Source: Woeseiaceae bacterium
GTDB taxonomy: Bacteria > Pseudomonadota > Gammaproteobacteria > Steroidobacterales > Woeseiaceae
Direction: 5' to 3'
Length of the DNA stretch: 64,000 nt
NCBI GenBank assembly: GCA_013042375.1
Contig: JABDQH010000116.1
Span: 24,926 to 88,925 of the forward strand
The notes under the pieces: generated by a model
Told to the model about the DNA's origin: nothing
Seen by the model: the letters and a program-made list of their open reading frames with translations, nothing else
Database searches by the model: none
Program-made: the position numbers and the translations under genes
Shown: positions 8,981 to 17,541 of the stretch, piece by piece
Numbering within the stretch: the stretch's first letter is position 1
Layout: each line of letters begins with the position of its first letter

Positions 8981-9356
8981 GGCAACGCTGATCGTCGCCC
9001 TCCTGGCGCTGGCAATCCCGGCGCTGGCTCAGCAAGACGACGATCCGGTCGACGCGATGGATTCGAAGACCGAGCGCATGCCGGTCAACACGATCGTGCC
9101 CGAGTATCCCGAGGCGGCGCGGCGCGAGCGTATCGAAGGCGAGGTCCAGGTCTGTTTCGACATCACGCGCTCGGGGATGCCGCGCCGCATCGCCGTGCGG
9201 CGCAGCTCGCATCGCTATTTCGAGAAGCCGGCGCGCGATGCCGTACGGCGCTCTACCTGGCGGGCCGTTCCGCCCGGTGAGAAAGCGCCCAATATCAAGG
9301 CCTGCAGGACGTTTCGTTTCAGGCTGGAGCGGATTCCGCTCGACGAGCGAGACTGA
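8964..9356 (+). CDS. Small periplasmic TonB C-terminal domain protein
   Basis: A 130-residue protein with a signal peptide (ATLIVALLALAIPALAQ) followed almost directly by a TonB_C-type domain: VPEYPEAARRERIEGEVQVCFDI, here split by the conserved YP-x-A-A-R core, then the variable hairpin and a C-terminal strand. It lacks the usual Pro-rich linker and membrane anchor, so it cannot work as a classical energy transducer. Such orphan TonB_C modules are thought to bind envelope proteins. Two cysteines (in VCFDI and KACRTF) may form a disulphide. Confidence 0.75.
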   Translation: MTNRSEATLIVALLALAIPALAQQDDDPVDAMDSKTERMPVNTIVPEYPEAARRERIEGEVQVCFDITRSGMPRRIAVRRSSHRYFEKPARDAVRRSTWRAVPPGEKAPNIKACRTFRFRLERIPLDERD

Positions 9357-9362
9357 CGCGGA

Positions 9363-9965
9363 CTAATACTCAAGCAGGTCGAGCATCCGTGTCGCCGCCT
9401 CTTCGAGCGTCGTGCCGAAACTGACCAGGCCGTCTTCGTGGCCGCCCATCACGGCGACGCCGGCCTCCTTTAGCCCGCCCATGCGGTAAAGGCGATCGAA
9501 TTCACGCGCCATCTCGGGCGTACCGTAGGGGACGTCCGGGTCGGTCGTTGGCAGGTCACCTTGCCGATCGCGCCACAATTCCCGGCTGTGTACGTGCACG
9601 ACGGCACCGATCGCGTCACCGAGATTGTAGATTGCCGCATGCGTCAACGCTTCGGATGAGGCCTGGATCGGCCCACTGCAGCGGACGATGCCGCTGCGAA
9701 TGTCGCAATCCGTGACCAGCGAATAGTGGCGCTCATCCGTCGCAGCAAGGTGTCCTGTCTGCGTGCCGCTGATCAGGAACAAGCCGCTCGAGCCGCGGCT
9801 CACGCTGATGTTCCCGTAGCCTACGCCGATGTCTTCGTACTCACCGATGAGGCCGGCTTCGTACAATGGTCTTCGCCAGGATTCGAGCAGCCGCGTCGCT
9901 TCGACGTGCGTTGCCGGGCCCGGCGTCCAGTGGCTCTCATACTTGATGTAGCCTTCGTCGATCAC
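9363..9965 (-). CDS. Class II aldolase/adducin-family protein (MtnB-like or methylthioribulose-phosphate aldolase-like)
   Basis: A 200-residue class II aldolase fold enzyme. It shows the nucleotide/phosphate loop GYGNISV, the glycine-rich segment ISGTQTGHL, and the metal motif VVHVHSRELW with a further histidine near GGHEDG. Its start overlaps the end of mtnA by 4 bp, so it very likely acts on MtnA's product, 5-methylthioribulose 1-phosphate, or a deoxy-analogue. Family knowledge allows two roles: MtnB dehydratase of the methionine salvage pathway, or the aldolase of the DHAP shunt (Ald2 type). No mtnC or mtnD is present in the window, which leaves the choice open. Confidence 0.75.
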   Translation of the reverse strand: MIDEGYIKYESHWTPGPATHVEATRLLESWRRPLYEAGLIGEYEDIGVGYGNISVSRGSSGLFLISGTQTGHLAATDERHYSLVTDCDIRSGIVRCSGPIQASSEALTHAAIYNLGDAIGAVVHVHSRELWRDRQGDLPTTDPDVPYGTPEMAREFDRLYRMGGLKEAGVAVMGGHEDGLVSFGTTLEEAATRMLDLLEY

Positions 9966-11056
9966 GAGCGGTCCCGCATCTCCGGAAACAACCCGAGCAG
10001 GCCATCCTCTGAGGCAGCGCAGATGCCACGTTCCGTGATCAGTCCCGTGACGAGGCGGGCGGGAGTGACGTCGAACGCGTAGTTGCTGATCGGCGTACCT
10101 GGTGCCGTCGTCCTGACCATGGTTGGCGCACCCTCGCGCATGCCGTGGACATGACTTACCTCTTCGGCATCGCGTTCCTCAATGGGGATCTCGGCGACGC
10201 CGTCGCAGCTGCGCCAGTCGATTGTCGTGGATGGCAACCCGACATAGAACGGGATGTCGTTGTCGAAAGCCGCCAGCGCTTTGAGATACGTGCCGATCTT
10301 GTTGGCGACGTCTCCACAGCGCGTCGTGCGGTCGGTGCCGACGATCACGATGTCGACGAGCCCATGCTGCATCAGGTGGCCGCCGGCGTTGTCGACGATG
10401 AGGGTGTGTGGCACGCCGCTTTGGGCGAGTTCCCATGCCGTCAGCTGCGAGCCCTGGTTGCGCGGCCGGGTCTCGTCCACCCACACGTGCACGTCGATAC
10501 CGCGCTGTTGCGCGATGTAGACGGGCGCCGTCGCCGTGCCGTAGTTGATGGTCGCGAGGGCACCCGCATTGCAGTGCGTGAGCACGTTGACGGGTTCACC
10601 CGGCTTGCGTGCCGCAATCGCCTCGAGCAGCGCGACGCCATGTTCGCCGATGCCGCGGCTGATCTCGACATCCTCGTCGCAGATCGCCTGCGCATCCCGG
10701 CGGATCTCGTCGGCAAGCTCGCCGCCGGCGTGCGCATCGACGACGCGCATGATGCGCTCGATCGCCCAGCGCAGGTTGACGGCTGTCGGCCGCGCGGCCA
10801 GCAAACGGTCCGCGACGGCGTGCATCGCAACGGACTCGGGGCTCTCGAGCGCCGCGAGGTAGAGACCCCAGGCCGCAGTCGCACCGATCAATGGCGCGCC
10901 GCGCACGTACATGTCGGCGATGGCGGTCTCGGCGTCCTGCCAGCTGCCAAGGTCGTGCAGCTTGAATTCGTGGGGCAGCAGGCGCTGGTCGATGATCTTT
11001 ACGACCGACGGATCGTCGGCGTCCAGCCAGATGGTCCTGAAGGTCTCAGCCGTCAC
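9962..11056 (-). CDS. mtnA: S-methyl-5-thioribose-1-phosphate isomerase
   Basis: A 364-residue enzyme of the eIF2B/MtnA isomerase family that converts 5-methylthioribose 1-phosphate to the ribulose form. Recognisable motifs are [16 protein letters not shown] near the N-terminus, the catalytic-cysteine segment [10 protein letters not shown], the aspartate-bearing [18 protein letters not shown], and [19 protein letters not shown] at the C-terminus. Length is standard. It overlaps folD upstream (4 bp) and the aldolase downstream (4 bp), giving a tight three-gene operon. Confidence 0.96.
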   Translation of the reverse strand: MTAETFRTIWLDADDPSVVKIIDQRLLPHEFKLHDLGSWQDAETAIADMYVRGAPLIGATAAWGLYLAALESPESVAMHAVADRLLAARPTAVNLRWAIERIMRVVDAHAGGELADEIRRDAQAICDEDVEISRGIGEHGVALLEAIAARKPGEPVNVLTHCNAGALATINYGTATAPVYIAQQRGIDVHVWVDETRPRNQGSQLTAWELAQSGVPHTLIVDNAGGHLMQHGLVDIVIVGTDRTTRCGDVANKIGTYLKALAAFDNDIPFYVGLPSTTIDWRSCDGVAEIPIEERDAEEVSHVHGMREGAPTMVRTTAPGTPISNYAFDVTPARLVTGLITERGICAASEDGLLGLFPEMRDRS

Positions 11057-11958
11057 GCGGTCGCCTGGTCCTCTAACCCGGCGGACAGGCGCGCCGAGCG
11101 CAGCGTGTTGAACATGAGCATCGTGATCGTCATCGGTCCGACGCCGCCCGGCACCGGTGTGACCGCGCCGGCCGTCTCGATGACGTCGTCGTAGTCGACG
11201 TCGCCGGTCAGTTTGGTCTTCATCTCGCCGTCGACTTGCCTATCGACGCGGTTGATGCCGACGTCGATGATGACGGCACCCGGCTTGATCCAGTCGGCCT
11301 TGACCATGTCGGGCCGGCCGACTGCCGCGATGACGATATCGGCATTGCGCACGACGCCGGGCAGGTCTTTGGTCCTGCTATGCGTCATCGTGACCGTTGC
11401 ATTGCGCTGCAGCAGCAGCGCGGCCATGGGTTTACCGACTATATTGGAGCGCCCGATGACGACCGCGTTGAGGCCCGACAGATCGCTGCCGAGTTCGTCC
11501 TCGATCATGAGCATGCAGCCCGCCGGCGTGCACGGCACGAACGCATCGTCGGTGTGGCCCGCCGTCAGCTTGCCGATATTGACGAAGTGAAAGCCGTCGA
11601 CGTCTTTCTGCGGCGAGATCGACTGCGTGATGGACTGCTCGTCGAGATGGCCGGGCAGGGGCAGCTGCACGAGGATGCCGTGAATTGCATCGTCGTGGTT
11701 GAGCTTGTCGACGAGCGCGAGCACCTCCTGTTGCGCCACGTCATCGGGCAGCGAGTGCTGTACCGAGTGGAAGCCGCAGGCTTCGGCACGGCGTCCCTTG
11801 TTGCGCACGTACACCTGGCTGGCCGGGTCCTCGCCGATGATGACGACGGCGAGCCCGGGCTTGATGCCGTGCTCTTCGAGCAGCGCGGCAGTCTGTTGCG
11901 TAATGGACGTGGCGAGTTGTTCGGCTTTCGCCTTACCGTCGATTCGTTTGGCGGTCAT
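11053..11958 (-). CDS. folD: Bifunctional methylenetetrahydrofolate dehydrogenase/cyclohydrolase
   Basis: A 301-residue enzyme interconverting methylene-, methenyl- and formyl-tetrahydrofolate. The family signatures are [11 protein letters not shown] and the Rossmann segment [17 protein letters not shown], followed by [14 protein letters not shown] at the C-terminus. The ATG at 11958 is chosen over an in-frame upstream start at 11994 because MTAKRIDGK is the usual FolD N-terminus. It is first in the operon with mtnA and the aldolase; linking one-carbon metabolism with methylthioribose recycling makes sense through methionine/SAM. Confidence 0.97.
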   Translation of the reverse strand: MTAKRIDGKAKAEQLATSITQQTAALLEEHGIKPGLAVVIIGEDPASQVYVRNKGRRAEACGFHSVQHSLPDDVAQQEVLALVDKLNHDDAIHGILVQLPLPGHLDEQSITQSISPQKDVDGFHFVNIGKLTAGHTDDAFVPCTPAGCMLMIEDELGSDLSGLNAVVIGRSNIVGKPMAALLLQRNATVTMTHSRTKDLPGVVRNADIVIAAVGRPDMVKADWIKPGAVIIDVGINRVDRQVDGEMKTKLTGDVDYDDVIETAGAVTPVPGGVGPMTITMLMFNTLRSARLSAGLEDQATA

Positions 11959-12098
11959 CGGTGCATTCCGTCGGTGGATGGGAGCGGGCCGCATGGTAAC
12001 GCCTGCCCAAACCGGAATCTACTCGGGACATTCCGTAACGGACGACCGGCCCGGCACTTCAGGCTAGAATGTGGGGTCTTTGCGTTGAGCCTTAGTCA

Positions 12099-13031
12099 AT
12101 GAGCACGCTTCTTCGGACCATTCGCGGCATTCTCGTGTTCGGCGTCATAGCCCTGAACACGCTGTTCTGGTTCGTGCCGCTCATGATCCTGGCCGTCGTC
12201 AAGGTATTGCTGCCTTTCAAGCTCGTCCGCAAGCCGCTTACGCAGGCCCTGACGGCGATCGGCGAGAGCTGGGTCGGCGTCAACACGGCGCTGTTTCGTA
12301 CCGCGTGTTCGATCGACTGGCGCCTCGAAGGCGATACGGATCTGCGCCGGGACGAGTGGTACCTCGTCATGGCCAACCACCTGACGTCGATCGACATACT
12401 TGCCATGCAGGCCCTGCTCAACCGGCGCATCCCGTTCCTGAAGTTCTTCATCAAGCAGCAGCTGATCTGGGTGCCGTTCATCGGCCTCGGCTGGTGGGCG
12501 CTGGACATGCCGTTCATGAAGCGCTACTCGGCGTCCTACCTGGCGCGTAAGCCGCACATGAAAGGCAAGGACTTCGAGACGACGCGACGCGCCTGCCAGA
12601 AATTCCGCGACATGCCGACGTCGGTCATGAACTTTGTCGAAGGTACGCGCTTCACGGTCGAGAAGCGTGACCGTCACAAGGATCCGTATCGCCACGTGCT
12701 GAGACCCAGGGGCGGCGGATTCGCCGTCGCCATGTCGTCGATGGGCGATATGTTCGGTGCCATCCTCGACGTGACGCTCGTGTACCCGAACGGCCCTGCG
12801 AGTCTCTGGGCGCTTTGCTGTGGGGAGCACGTCGAGACCGTGGTGCACATACGGCAACGCGCCGTAGAACCCTGGCTCATCGACGGGGACTACGAGAACG
12901 ATCGTGCCTGGCGGCGCCGGGTGCAGGAGTATCTGGGCGATATTTGGCACGAGAAGGACGAACTGATACAACAGTACTCACGGTCTGTTAACGTCACTGG
13001 AACGGGTCCTGAACAATCGAGCATCCCATGA
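12099..13031 (+). CDS. Membrane acyltransferase, PlsC/YihG family
   Basis: A 310-residue lysophospholipid acyltransferase-type enzyme. An N-terminal hydrophobic segment (about residues 9-38) is followed by the NHxxxxD box as NHLTSID, the FIKQQL and GWWALDMPF segments, and the substrate motif FVEGTRFT. The order and length match YihG-like 1-acylglycerol-phosphate acyltransferase homologues. It lies divergent from folD with a 140-bp gap; TAGAAT at 12065-12070 is a possible -10 element. Its stop overlaps the next start by 4 bp (ATGA). Confidence 0.87.
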   Translation: MSTLLRTIRGILVFGVIALNTLFWFVPLMILAVVKVLLPFKLVRKPLTQALTAIGESWVGVNTALFRTACSIDWRLEGDTDLRRDEWYLVMANHLTSIDILAMQALLNRRIPFLKFFIKQQLIWVPFIGLGWWALDMPFMKRYSASYLARKPHMKGKDFETTRRACQKFRDMPTSVMNFVEGTRFTVEKRDRHKDPYRHVLRPRGGGFAVAMSSMGDMFGAILDVTLVYPNGPASLWALCCGEHVETVVHIRQRAVEPWLIDGDYENDRAWRRRVQEYLGDIWHEKDELIQQYSRSVNVTGTGPEQSSIP

Positions 13032-13399
13032 TCGGTAGCCGCCAGTACGACACGGTCGCATTCGACGTCCGCGACAATGCGACGATGCTGTTCTTCGCGA
13101 AGACGACGGACACGGGCGATATTCTCGATTACCTGCTGCTCATGCGAACTGTCGAAGAAGACTTCGATGAATCGATCTATATCGAGGTCAACGAGCAACA
13201 GTTCGGCGGCCACAACCTGATCAGCGAAGCGAGCCTGACCGGTAATGTGTTGACGCTGCGCCTCCACGAAGCTGCCGAGCAACTCGGCGGCGCGACCGAG
13301 ATCGTCCTGACCTGGTCGGAGACTACCGAGAATCTCGACAGCATCGAGGCCGGCGTATTCCGCGTTCTCGGCGACACGCTGACGGGCGGCCATGCCTGA
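13028..13399 (+). CDS. Hypothetical protein, translationally coupled to the acyltransferase
   Basis: A 123-residue acidic protein I do not recognise. It has no signal peptide or membrane helix. Its pattern of alternating short strands suggests a small beta-rich fold. The start overlaps the acyltransferase stop (ATGA) and the end overlaps the GIY-YIG start by 8 bp, so it is a genuine middle cistron with consistent codon use. No function can be given. Confidence 0.7.
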   Translation: MIGSRQYDTVAFDVRDNATMLFFAKTTDTGDILDYLLLMRTVEEDFDESIYIEVNEQQFGGHNLISEASLTGNVLTLRLHEAAEQLGGATEIVLTWSETTENLDSIEAGVFRVLGDTLTGGHA

Positions 13400-13715
13400 C
13401 GCGGCGCGGACGCGCCCTGAATACAGCCTGTACATTGTGCGCTGCGCGGACGGCAGCCTGTACACAGGCATCGCCACCGACGTGGACAGGCGATTCGATG
13501 AGCATGTATCAGGTGTGCGCGGGGCCCGCTTCCTGCGCGGCAAGGGGCCGCTCGAGATCGTCTTCTGTGCAAGAGCCGGTGATCGGGCAGCCGCTTCGCG
13601 GCTCGAGTATCGGGTCAAGCGCCTGAACCGCGCGCAGAAACTGGCCCTCGTCGCCGGCAGGTTCCGCCTCACCGACCTCGTCGATGATCAGGTGGTCGAG
13701 GACGGCGGAACGTAA
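13392..13715 (+). CDS. GIY-YIG nuclease-superfamily protein (YhbQ-like)
   Basis: A 107-residue single-domain protein. The family signature is YSLYIVRCADGSLYTGIATD (the GIY and YIG equivalents are LYI and YTG), followed by the conserved arginines in DRRFDEH and a late glutamate in SRLEYRVK. YhbQ-type proteins are small structure-specific endonucleases thought to act in DNA repair. The last 28 bp overlap the end of the convergent MBL-fold gene. Confidence 0.9.
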   Translation: MPDAARTRPEYSLYIVRCADGSLYTGIATDVDRRFDEHVSGVRGARFLRGKGPLEIVFCARAGDRAAASRLEYRVKRLNRAQKLALVAGRFRLTDLVDDQVVEDGGT

Positions 13716-14704
13716 ACGGCGATGCGCCGGCCGAAAGCCGGTTTGTACAGCCGCGTGTCGAGATCCCATGTATCGCGGAACGATTCGAACCATGCCGCCG
13801 CCTGTTCGATGTCGTCGAGCACGCGCGGGAACGGCACGACCTCGCCGAAGGGACGCGTGAAATCATCGAAGTGCATTGGCATCACGGCGCTCGCACCGGT
13901 CGTTGTGACCATTTCCTGCCAGTAGTCTTGCGCGTAGTCGCGGCCGAGCGACGACAGGCCGTAGCTGCACAAGAGGACGAGATCCGCCTGCACGCCCTCC
14001 AGCGCGCCCGCAACGAATCCGGAGCTGCCCTGCACGAGAATCGTGCCCTGCGGGTGCTCTATGACGATCGACAGCGCGGCGCCGAGGCGCATGGACTGCA
14101 GCGGCGCAGGCAGCGTCAACGGCTCATCGATGGTGCCGTCGAGTGGCACGCTACCGCGCCAGCCTATCGGACCGTGCCGTGTCGGCACGAGGCGCACGCT
14201 GAATTGGCCGAACTCGTAGGTCTCGCCGTCCGCGACGATGACCTGGTCCTCGGGAACGCCGGCACCCCGCGCGATGTTGGCCGTCGACTCGGTGCCAAGC
14301 ACGGATGCTTTGCTGCGCCTGGCGACGGCGCCGATGTCCATGGCGTGGTCGAAATGCGAATGCACGGGGATGATGGCCGCCAGTCGTCGTATGCCGTACT
14401 CGTGCAACGCATAGTTGATCGTGGCGGCATCGTTGTCGACGGGGCGGCGCAGCAGACCCTCGGCGAGTGACGGCCGCGAGAAGAAACCGTCGATCAGGAT
14501 CTGCGTTTCGCCATCGTCGACCAGCACCGTGGTAACGCCGAGCCACGTCGCGGCGAGTCCGCCGTCGACGGCCTCGGGCCCCGGAGCCCAGGCCAGGCTG
14601 GCGAGGCTGGGCCGGTCGTGCCACAACAGCGCGACGACGAGCGCGGCGGCAGCCACTGCGATGGCCGCGACGATTACGACCCGTCTTGCCCGCCGCTTCC
14701 ACAT
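13688..14704 (-). CDS. Membrane-anchored MBL-fold metallohydrolase
   Basis: A 338-residue protein with an N-terminal anchor (about residues 8-29) and a metallo-beta-lactamase fold. The metal motif is PVHSHFDHAMD (H-x-H-x-D-H form) and GPIGWRG follows a distal histidine in PTRHG. The best guess for family is the UlaG/YcfU-like or lipid-phosphodiesterase MBL group; the substrate is unknown. It lies 2 bp after the DUF819 permease gene, so the two are probably one transcript, and its 3' end runs 28 bp into the convergent GIY-YIG gene. Confidence 0.85.
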   Translation of the reverse strand: MWKRRARRVVIVAAIAVAAAALVVALLWHDRPSLASLAWAPGPEAVDGGLAATWLGVTTVLVDDGETQILIDGFFSRPSLAEGLLRRPVDNDAATINYALHEYGIRRLAAIIPVHSHFDHAMDIGAVARRSKASVLGTESTANIARGAGVPEDQVIVADGETYEFGQFSVRLVPTRHGPIGWRGSVPLDGTIDEPLTLPAPLQSMRLGAALSIVIEHPQGTILVQGSSGFVAGALEGVQADLVLLCSYGLSSLGRDYAQDYWQEMVTTTGASAVMPMHFDDFTRPFGEVVPFPRVLDDIEQAAAWFESFRDTWDLDTRLYKPAFGRRIAVYVPPSSTT

Positions 14705-14706
14705 AT

Positions 14707-15918
14707 TTACTGCCCGACGGCCATCCTGGCCAGGTGGCCCGTCAGCGGCGCCAGGTAGTTACCGAGAGCGTAGCCGAGCAAGGCCAGCAGGATCGACGCA
14801 GGGACGAGGTTCGGCCGATGGTGCGCTGCGACGATCGGTGCCGATGCGGCGGCCCCGATGTTGGCGGCGGACGCAATAGCGACGCTATGCACGTCGACGC
14901 GGAAGATCCACGCCCCGGCCAGCATGAACAGGCCGTGGATGAATATCCAGATGAAGGCGCCGAGCACGAAGGCGGGCGCATCGGCGAGCCCCGCGACGTC
15001 GGCGCGCGCGCCCATACCCGCGACGAAGATGTAAATGAGCGCGGTGCCCATGGCGGTCGAGTTCGGCAGCTCGGAGACGCGCGTCGCGGACAGCAACAGC
15101 GCGATCGTCGTGATGAGCAGGATGCGCACCGTGGTCTCGGAAAAGACGCCGGTCAGTGCGGGAAGCGATTCCCTGATCCAGTTCGCGATGCCGGGCGCGA
15201 GTGTGTGGCCGATCGCCGCGACGCCGAGGACGACGGCGGCGAGGAAAAGGTACTGCGGCATCGTCGGTGGGTGATCTTCCTCGGCGTGTATCTCGGCCGC
15301 TGCATCCATCGCCGCAAGCCGGTCGGCCGGGACGCGTGCCCAGGCGTTGAACTTGTCCGCGAAATCGCGGGACATCAGGAGCAGCGGCAGCCAGACGATA
15401 TAGACGAGGTTGTCGGCGACGACGGCGAGTCCGAGCTGCGCGTCCGAGGCCTCGAGCATTTCCTTGGTCGCGAGCATGTTGGCCGTGCCGCCGATCCAGC
15501 TGCCGGCGAGCGCGCCGAAGCCGCGCCACGAATCCTCGGGCAGCCACCGGTGCACGATAAAGTATGCGACGACGCCGCCCACCATGACGCCGGCCGTGCC
15601 CATGAGCATGACGAGCACGCCCTTGCCCATGACCTTGACGACCGCAGGCACGTTGACCTTGATCAACATCAGGACGATGAAGACGGGCAGGACGTATTTG
15701 CTGAGCCCCGAATAGATGATCGAGGAATTGGGCAGGACCGTCTGGCCGCCGAATTTCAGGTTGCTGAGGAAAACGGGCGTTGCGTAGATGAACAACAGCG
15801 GTGGCACGTACTGGAACAGCCGGGCCTTGGTGCCCTCGGCCACCAGGAAGAAAAACGCGGCCACGATGCACAGTACGGCGAGTACACCTATTGGTGCGGT
15901 GATCATTACGTTTTCCAT
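14707..15918 (-). CDS. DUF819-family integral membrane protein (YjcL type)
   Basis: A 403-residue protein with about ten predicted membrane helices. A central hydrophilic loop lies near KFNAWARVPADR to EEDHPPT. Conserved DUF819 stretches include WIGGTANMLATKE, VADNLVYIVWLPLL and the C-terminal IASAANIGAAASAPIVA repeat-like half. The symmetrical halves suggest a transporter of the BART-like superfamily; the substrate is unknown. The ATG at 15918 follows a GGGGGAAC ribosome-binding stretch; an open extension upstream is rich in Arg and Cys and is not credible. Confidence 0.88.
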   Translation of the reverse strand: MENVMITAPIGVLAVLCIVAAFFFLVAEGTKARLFQYVPPLLFIYATPVFLSNLKFGGQTVLPNSSIIYSGLSKYVLPVFIVLMLIKVNVPAVVKVMGKGVLVMLMGTAGVMVGGVVAYFIVHRWLPEDSWRGFGALAGSWIGGTANMLATKEMLEASDAQLGLAVVADNLVYIVWLPLLLMSRDFADKFNAWARVPADRLAAMDAAAEIHAEEDHPPTMPQYLFLAAVVLGVAAIGHTLAPGIANWIRESLPALTGVFSETTVRILLITTIALLLSATRVSELPNSTAMGTALIYIFVAGMGARADVAGLADAPAFVLGAFIWIFIHGLFMLAGAWIFRVDVHSVAIASAANIGAAASAPIVAAHHRPNLVPASILLALLGYALGNYLAPLTGHLARMAVGQ

Positions 15919-15976
15919 GCGTTCCCCCGGAGCCCCTGGACTGGCGCCCGAGTATAAAGCATGGGGAAAGCGGCGT

Positions 15977-16732
15977 TCAGCCGAAACTGATTTGCGCGTC
16001 GAAGTCCTTGCGCGCCGCCTCGTCGCGCAGGATTGCCGAGCGCACACTGAGCCACACGGCGTCCCAATCCTCGATCCGGCTCGGGCCGAACACATGCCTG
16101 GCGACATAGCTCTCGAGCTGATCGACGCGAATGACATTTTGCGCAGGCGGCGCCGGAAATTCGACCGCGCCTGTGAAAATGACGAGATTGTCGACCGGCA
16201 CGCCGGGAACGATCCGGCGCAAGGCGCGCGCGCGTCCTTCGTTACGAATCAGCGGATTGAGGAAGCGTCGCCGATGCACGCCGTCGACGTTGGTCCACTG
16301 GGCTTCGTCCTTGCCGCCGAAAACCATGCCGTTGCAATGTTTGCTCTCGATGCAGAGGATGCCACCTGCAGTGAAGATGGCGTGATCGATTTTCGCGAGG
16401 CCGCCGTGGGCACCCGGGATGATGAAGTCGTGCAGGACGTGCTTGCTGTGCTGTGCAAGTGCCCGGCGGATGCGGAACACGCCGATCCGGCTCGTTACCC
16501 AGGTGACAATGCGATTGGCAGCGGAGCGAAACACGAGCACCAGTAACAGCGCGCTCGCGATCGTGAACAGGAACATGGCCGGTCCCACACTCGTGATACC
16601 GGTTTGCGTGCCGGGATCGGCCGCTATTGCCGGCACGGCGACGAGCGGCGTGCCCGTGATGAATCTGCGGATCGGCCTCAACATAACGTTAGGGTACGCC
16701 TTCCCCTTGAGGATGGGCGAGTAACGCGTCAC
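15977..16732 (-). CDS. NERD-domain membrane protein
   Basis: A 251-residue protein with an N-terminal membrane helix (about residues 50-70) and a NERD nuclease-related domain: GGLAKIDHAIFTAGGILCIESKH carries the D and the ExK pair of restriction-endonuclease-like folds. The NERD role is unproven in general; nucleic-acid processing is inferred from the fold. The GTG at 16732 overlaps the ABC stop (GTGA); an ATG at 16684 is the alternative start. It is last in the MATE-ABC-NERD operon. Confidence 0.83.
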   Translation of the reverse strand: MTRYSPILKGKAYPNVMLRPIRRFITGTPLVAVPAIAADPGTQTGITSVGPAMFLFTIASALLLVLVFRSAANRIVTWVTSRIGVFRIRRALAQHSKHVLHDFIIPGAHGGLAKIDHAIFTAGGILCIESKHCNGMVFGGKDEAQWTNVDGVHRRRFLNPLIRNEGRARALRRIVPGVPVDNLVIFTGAVEFPAPPAQNVIRVDQLESYVARHVFGPSRIEDWDAVWLSVRSAILRDEAARKDFDAQISFG

Positions 16733-17541
16733 GTTTCCTGGTGCGGGTCCGGGTAGGCGAAAAAGTACCCGTCGATTTCCCGGACGCGCACGCTTACCCC
16801 ATAGGCGCGGCTCAGGTGTTCGTCCGTGAGGATGTCGCGCTTGTTGCCGTCCCCGACAATGCGGCCTTCCTGCAGCAGGATGATGCGTTCCACCTCGGGC
16901 GGAATCTCGTTGAGGTGATGCGTCACGATGACGATGTTGTGTCCCGATGCCGACAGGGCTCGGATACGCGCGAGATAGTCGAAGCTCGCCGCGAAGTCGA
17001 GGCCCGCGGTGGGCTCGTCGAGGATCAGCGTCTGCGGCCGATGCACGAGCGCGCGCGCCAGGATGCAGCGTCGCTGCTGTCCCGTAGACATTGATTTGAG
17101 CGGCGTGGCGGCGAGTTCGCCGATGCCGACGTCGGTGAGCGTGGCACGGGCGGCGCCGACCTGTTCTTCGCTCACGCGATCCGCGAGGATACCGTGAACG
17201 CCAATACTCGAATGGAAGCCCGAGACGACGACTTCGAGTGCCGTCGTCGTCGGCGTGTAGCGTTGCTGCAGGTCCTGCGACACGACACCTACGCGTTTCC
17301 TGAGCTCCCAGACATTCCAGCGCTCGCGTCCGAGAATGCGAAAGGTCGTGCCGGGATCGACGACAGGGTACAACTCGCGGTTAAAGGTCTTGAGCAGCGT
17401 TGTCTTGCCCGAGCCGTTGGGGCCGACGATCGCGACACGCTCATGCTGTTCGATCACGAGATCGAGGTTGTCGAATACGAGTGTCGATCCCCGCCAGATG
17501 GTCGCGCCGCCAATCTCGACGAGCGGTGGCTCAGGCCTCAT
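16729..17541 (-). CDS. ABC transporter ATP-binding protein
   Basis: A 270-residue ATPase with Walker A GPNGSGKTT, Q-loop SQDLQQ, signature motif SMSTGQQRR (an STGQQ variant of LSGGQ), Walker B LILDEPTAG and the switch histidine THHLNEIP. It resembles ModF/YlmA-type soluble ABC proteins, for which no membrane partner is known; none is encoded here. The ATG at 17541 overlaps the MATE stop by 11 bp. An upstream in-frame start at 17574 would run further into MATE and is less likely. Confidence 0.9.
   Translation of the reverse strand: MRPEPPLVEIGGATIWRGSTLVFDNLDLVIEQHERVAIVGPNGSGKTTLLKTFNRELYPVVDPGTTFRILGRERWNVWELRKRVGVVSQDLQQRYTPTTTALEVVVSGFHSSIGVHGILADRVSEEQVGAARATLTDVGIGELAATPLKSMSTGQQRRCILARALVHRPQTLILDEPTAGLDFAASFDYLARIRALSASGHNIVIVTHHLNEIPPEVERIILLQEGRIVGDGNKRDILTDEHLSRAYGVSVRVREIDGYFFAYPDPHQET

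Noticed and set aside
14686..15957. 423-codon plus-strand frame across the DUF819 gene
   Set aside because: Asp/Arg/His-rich shadow; the minus strand has ten membrane helices of a known family.
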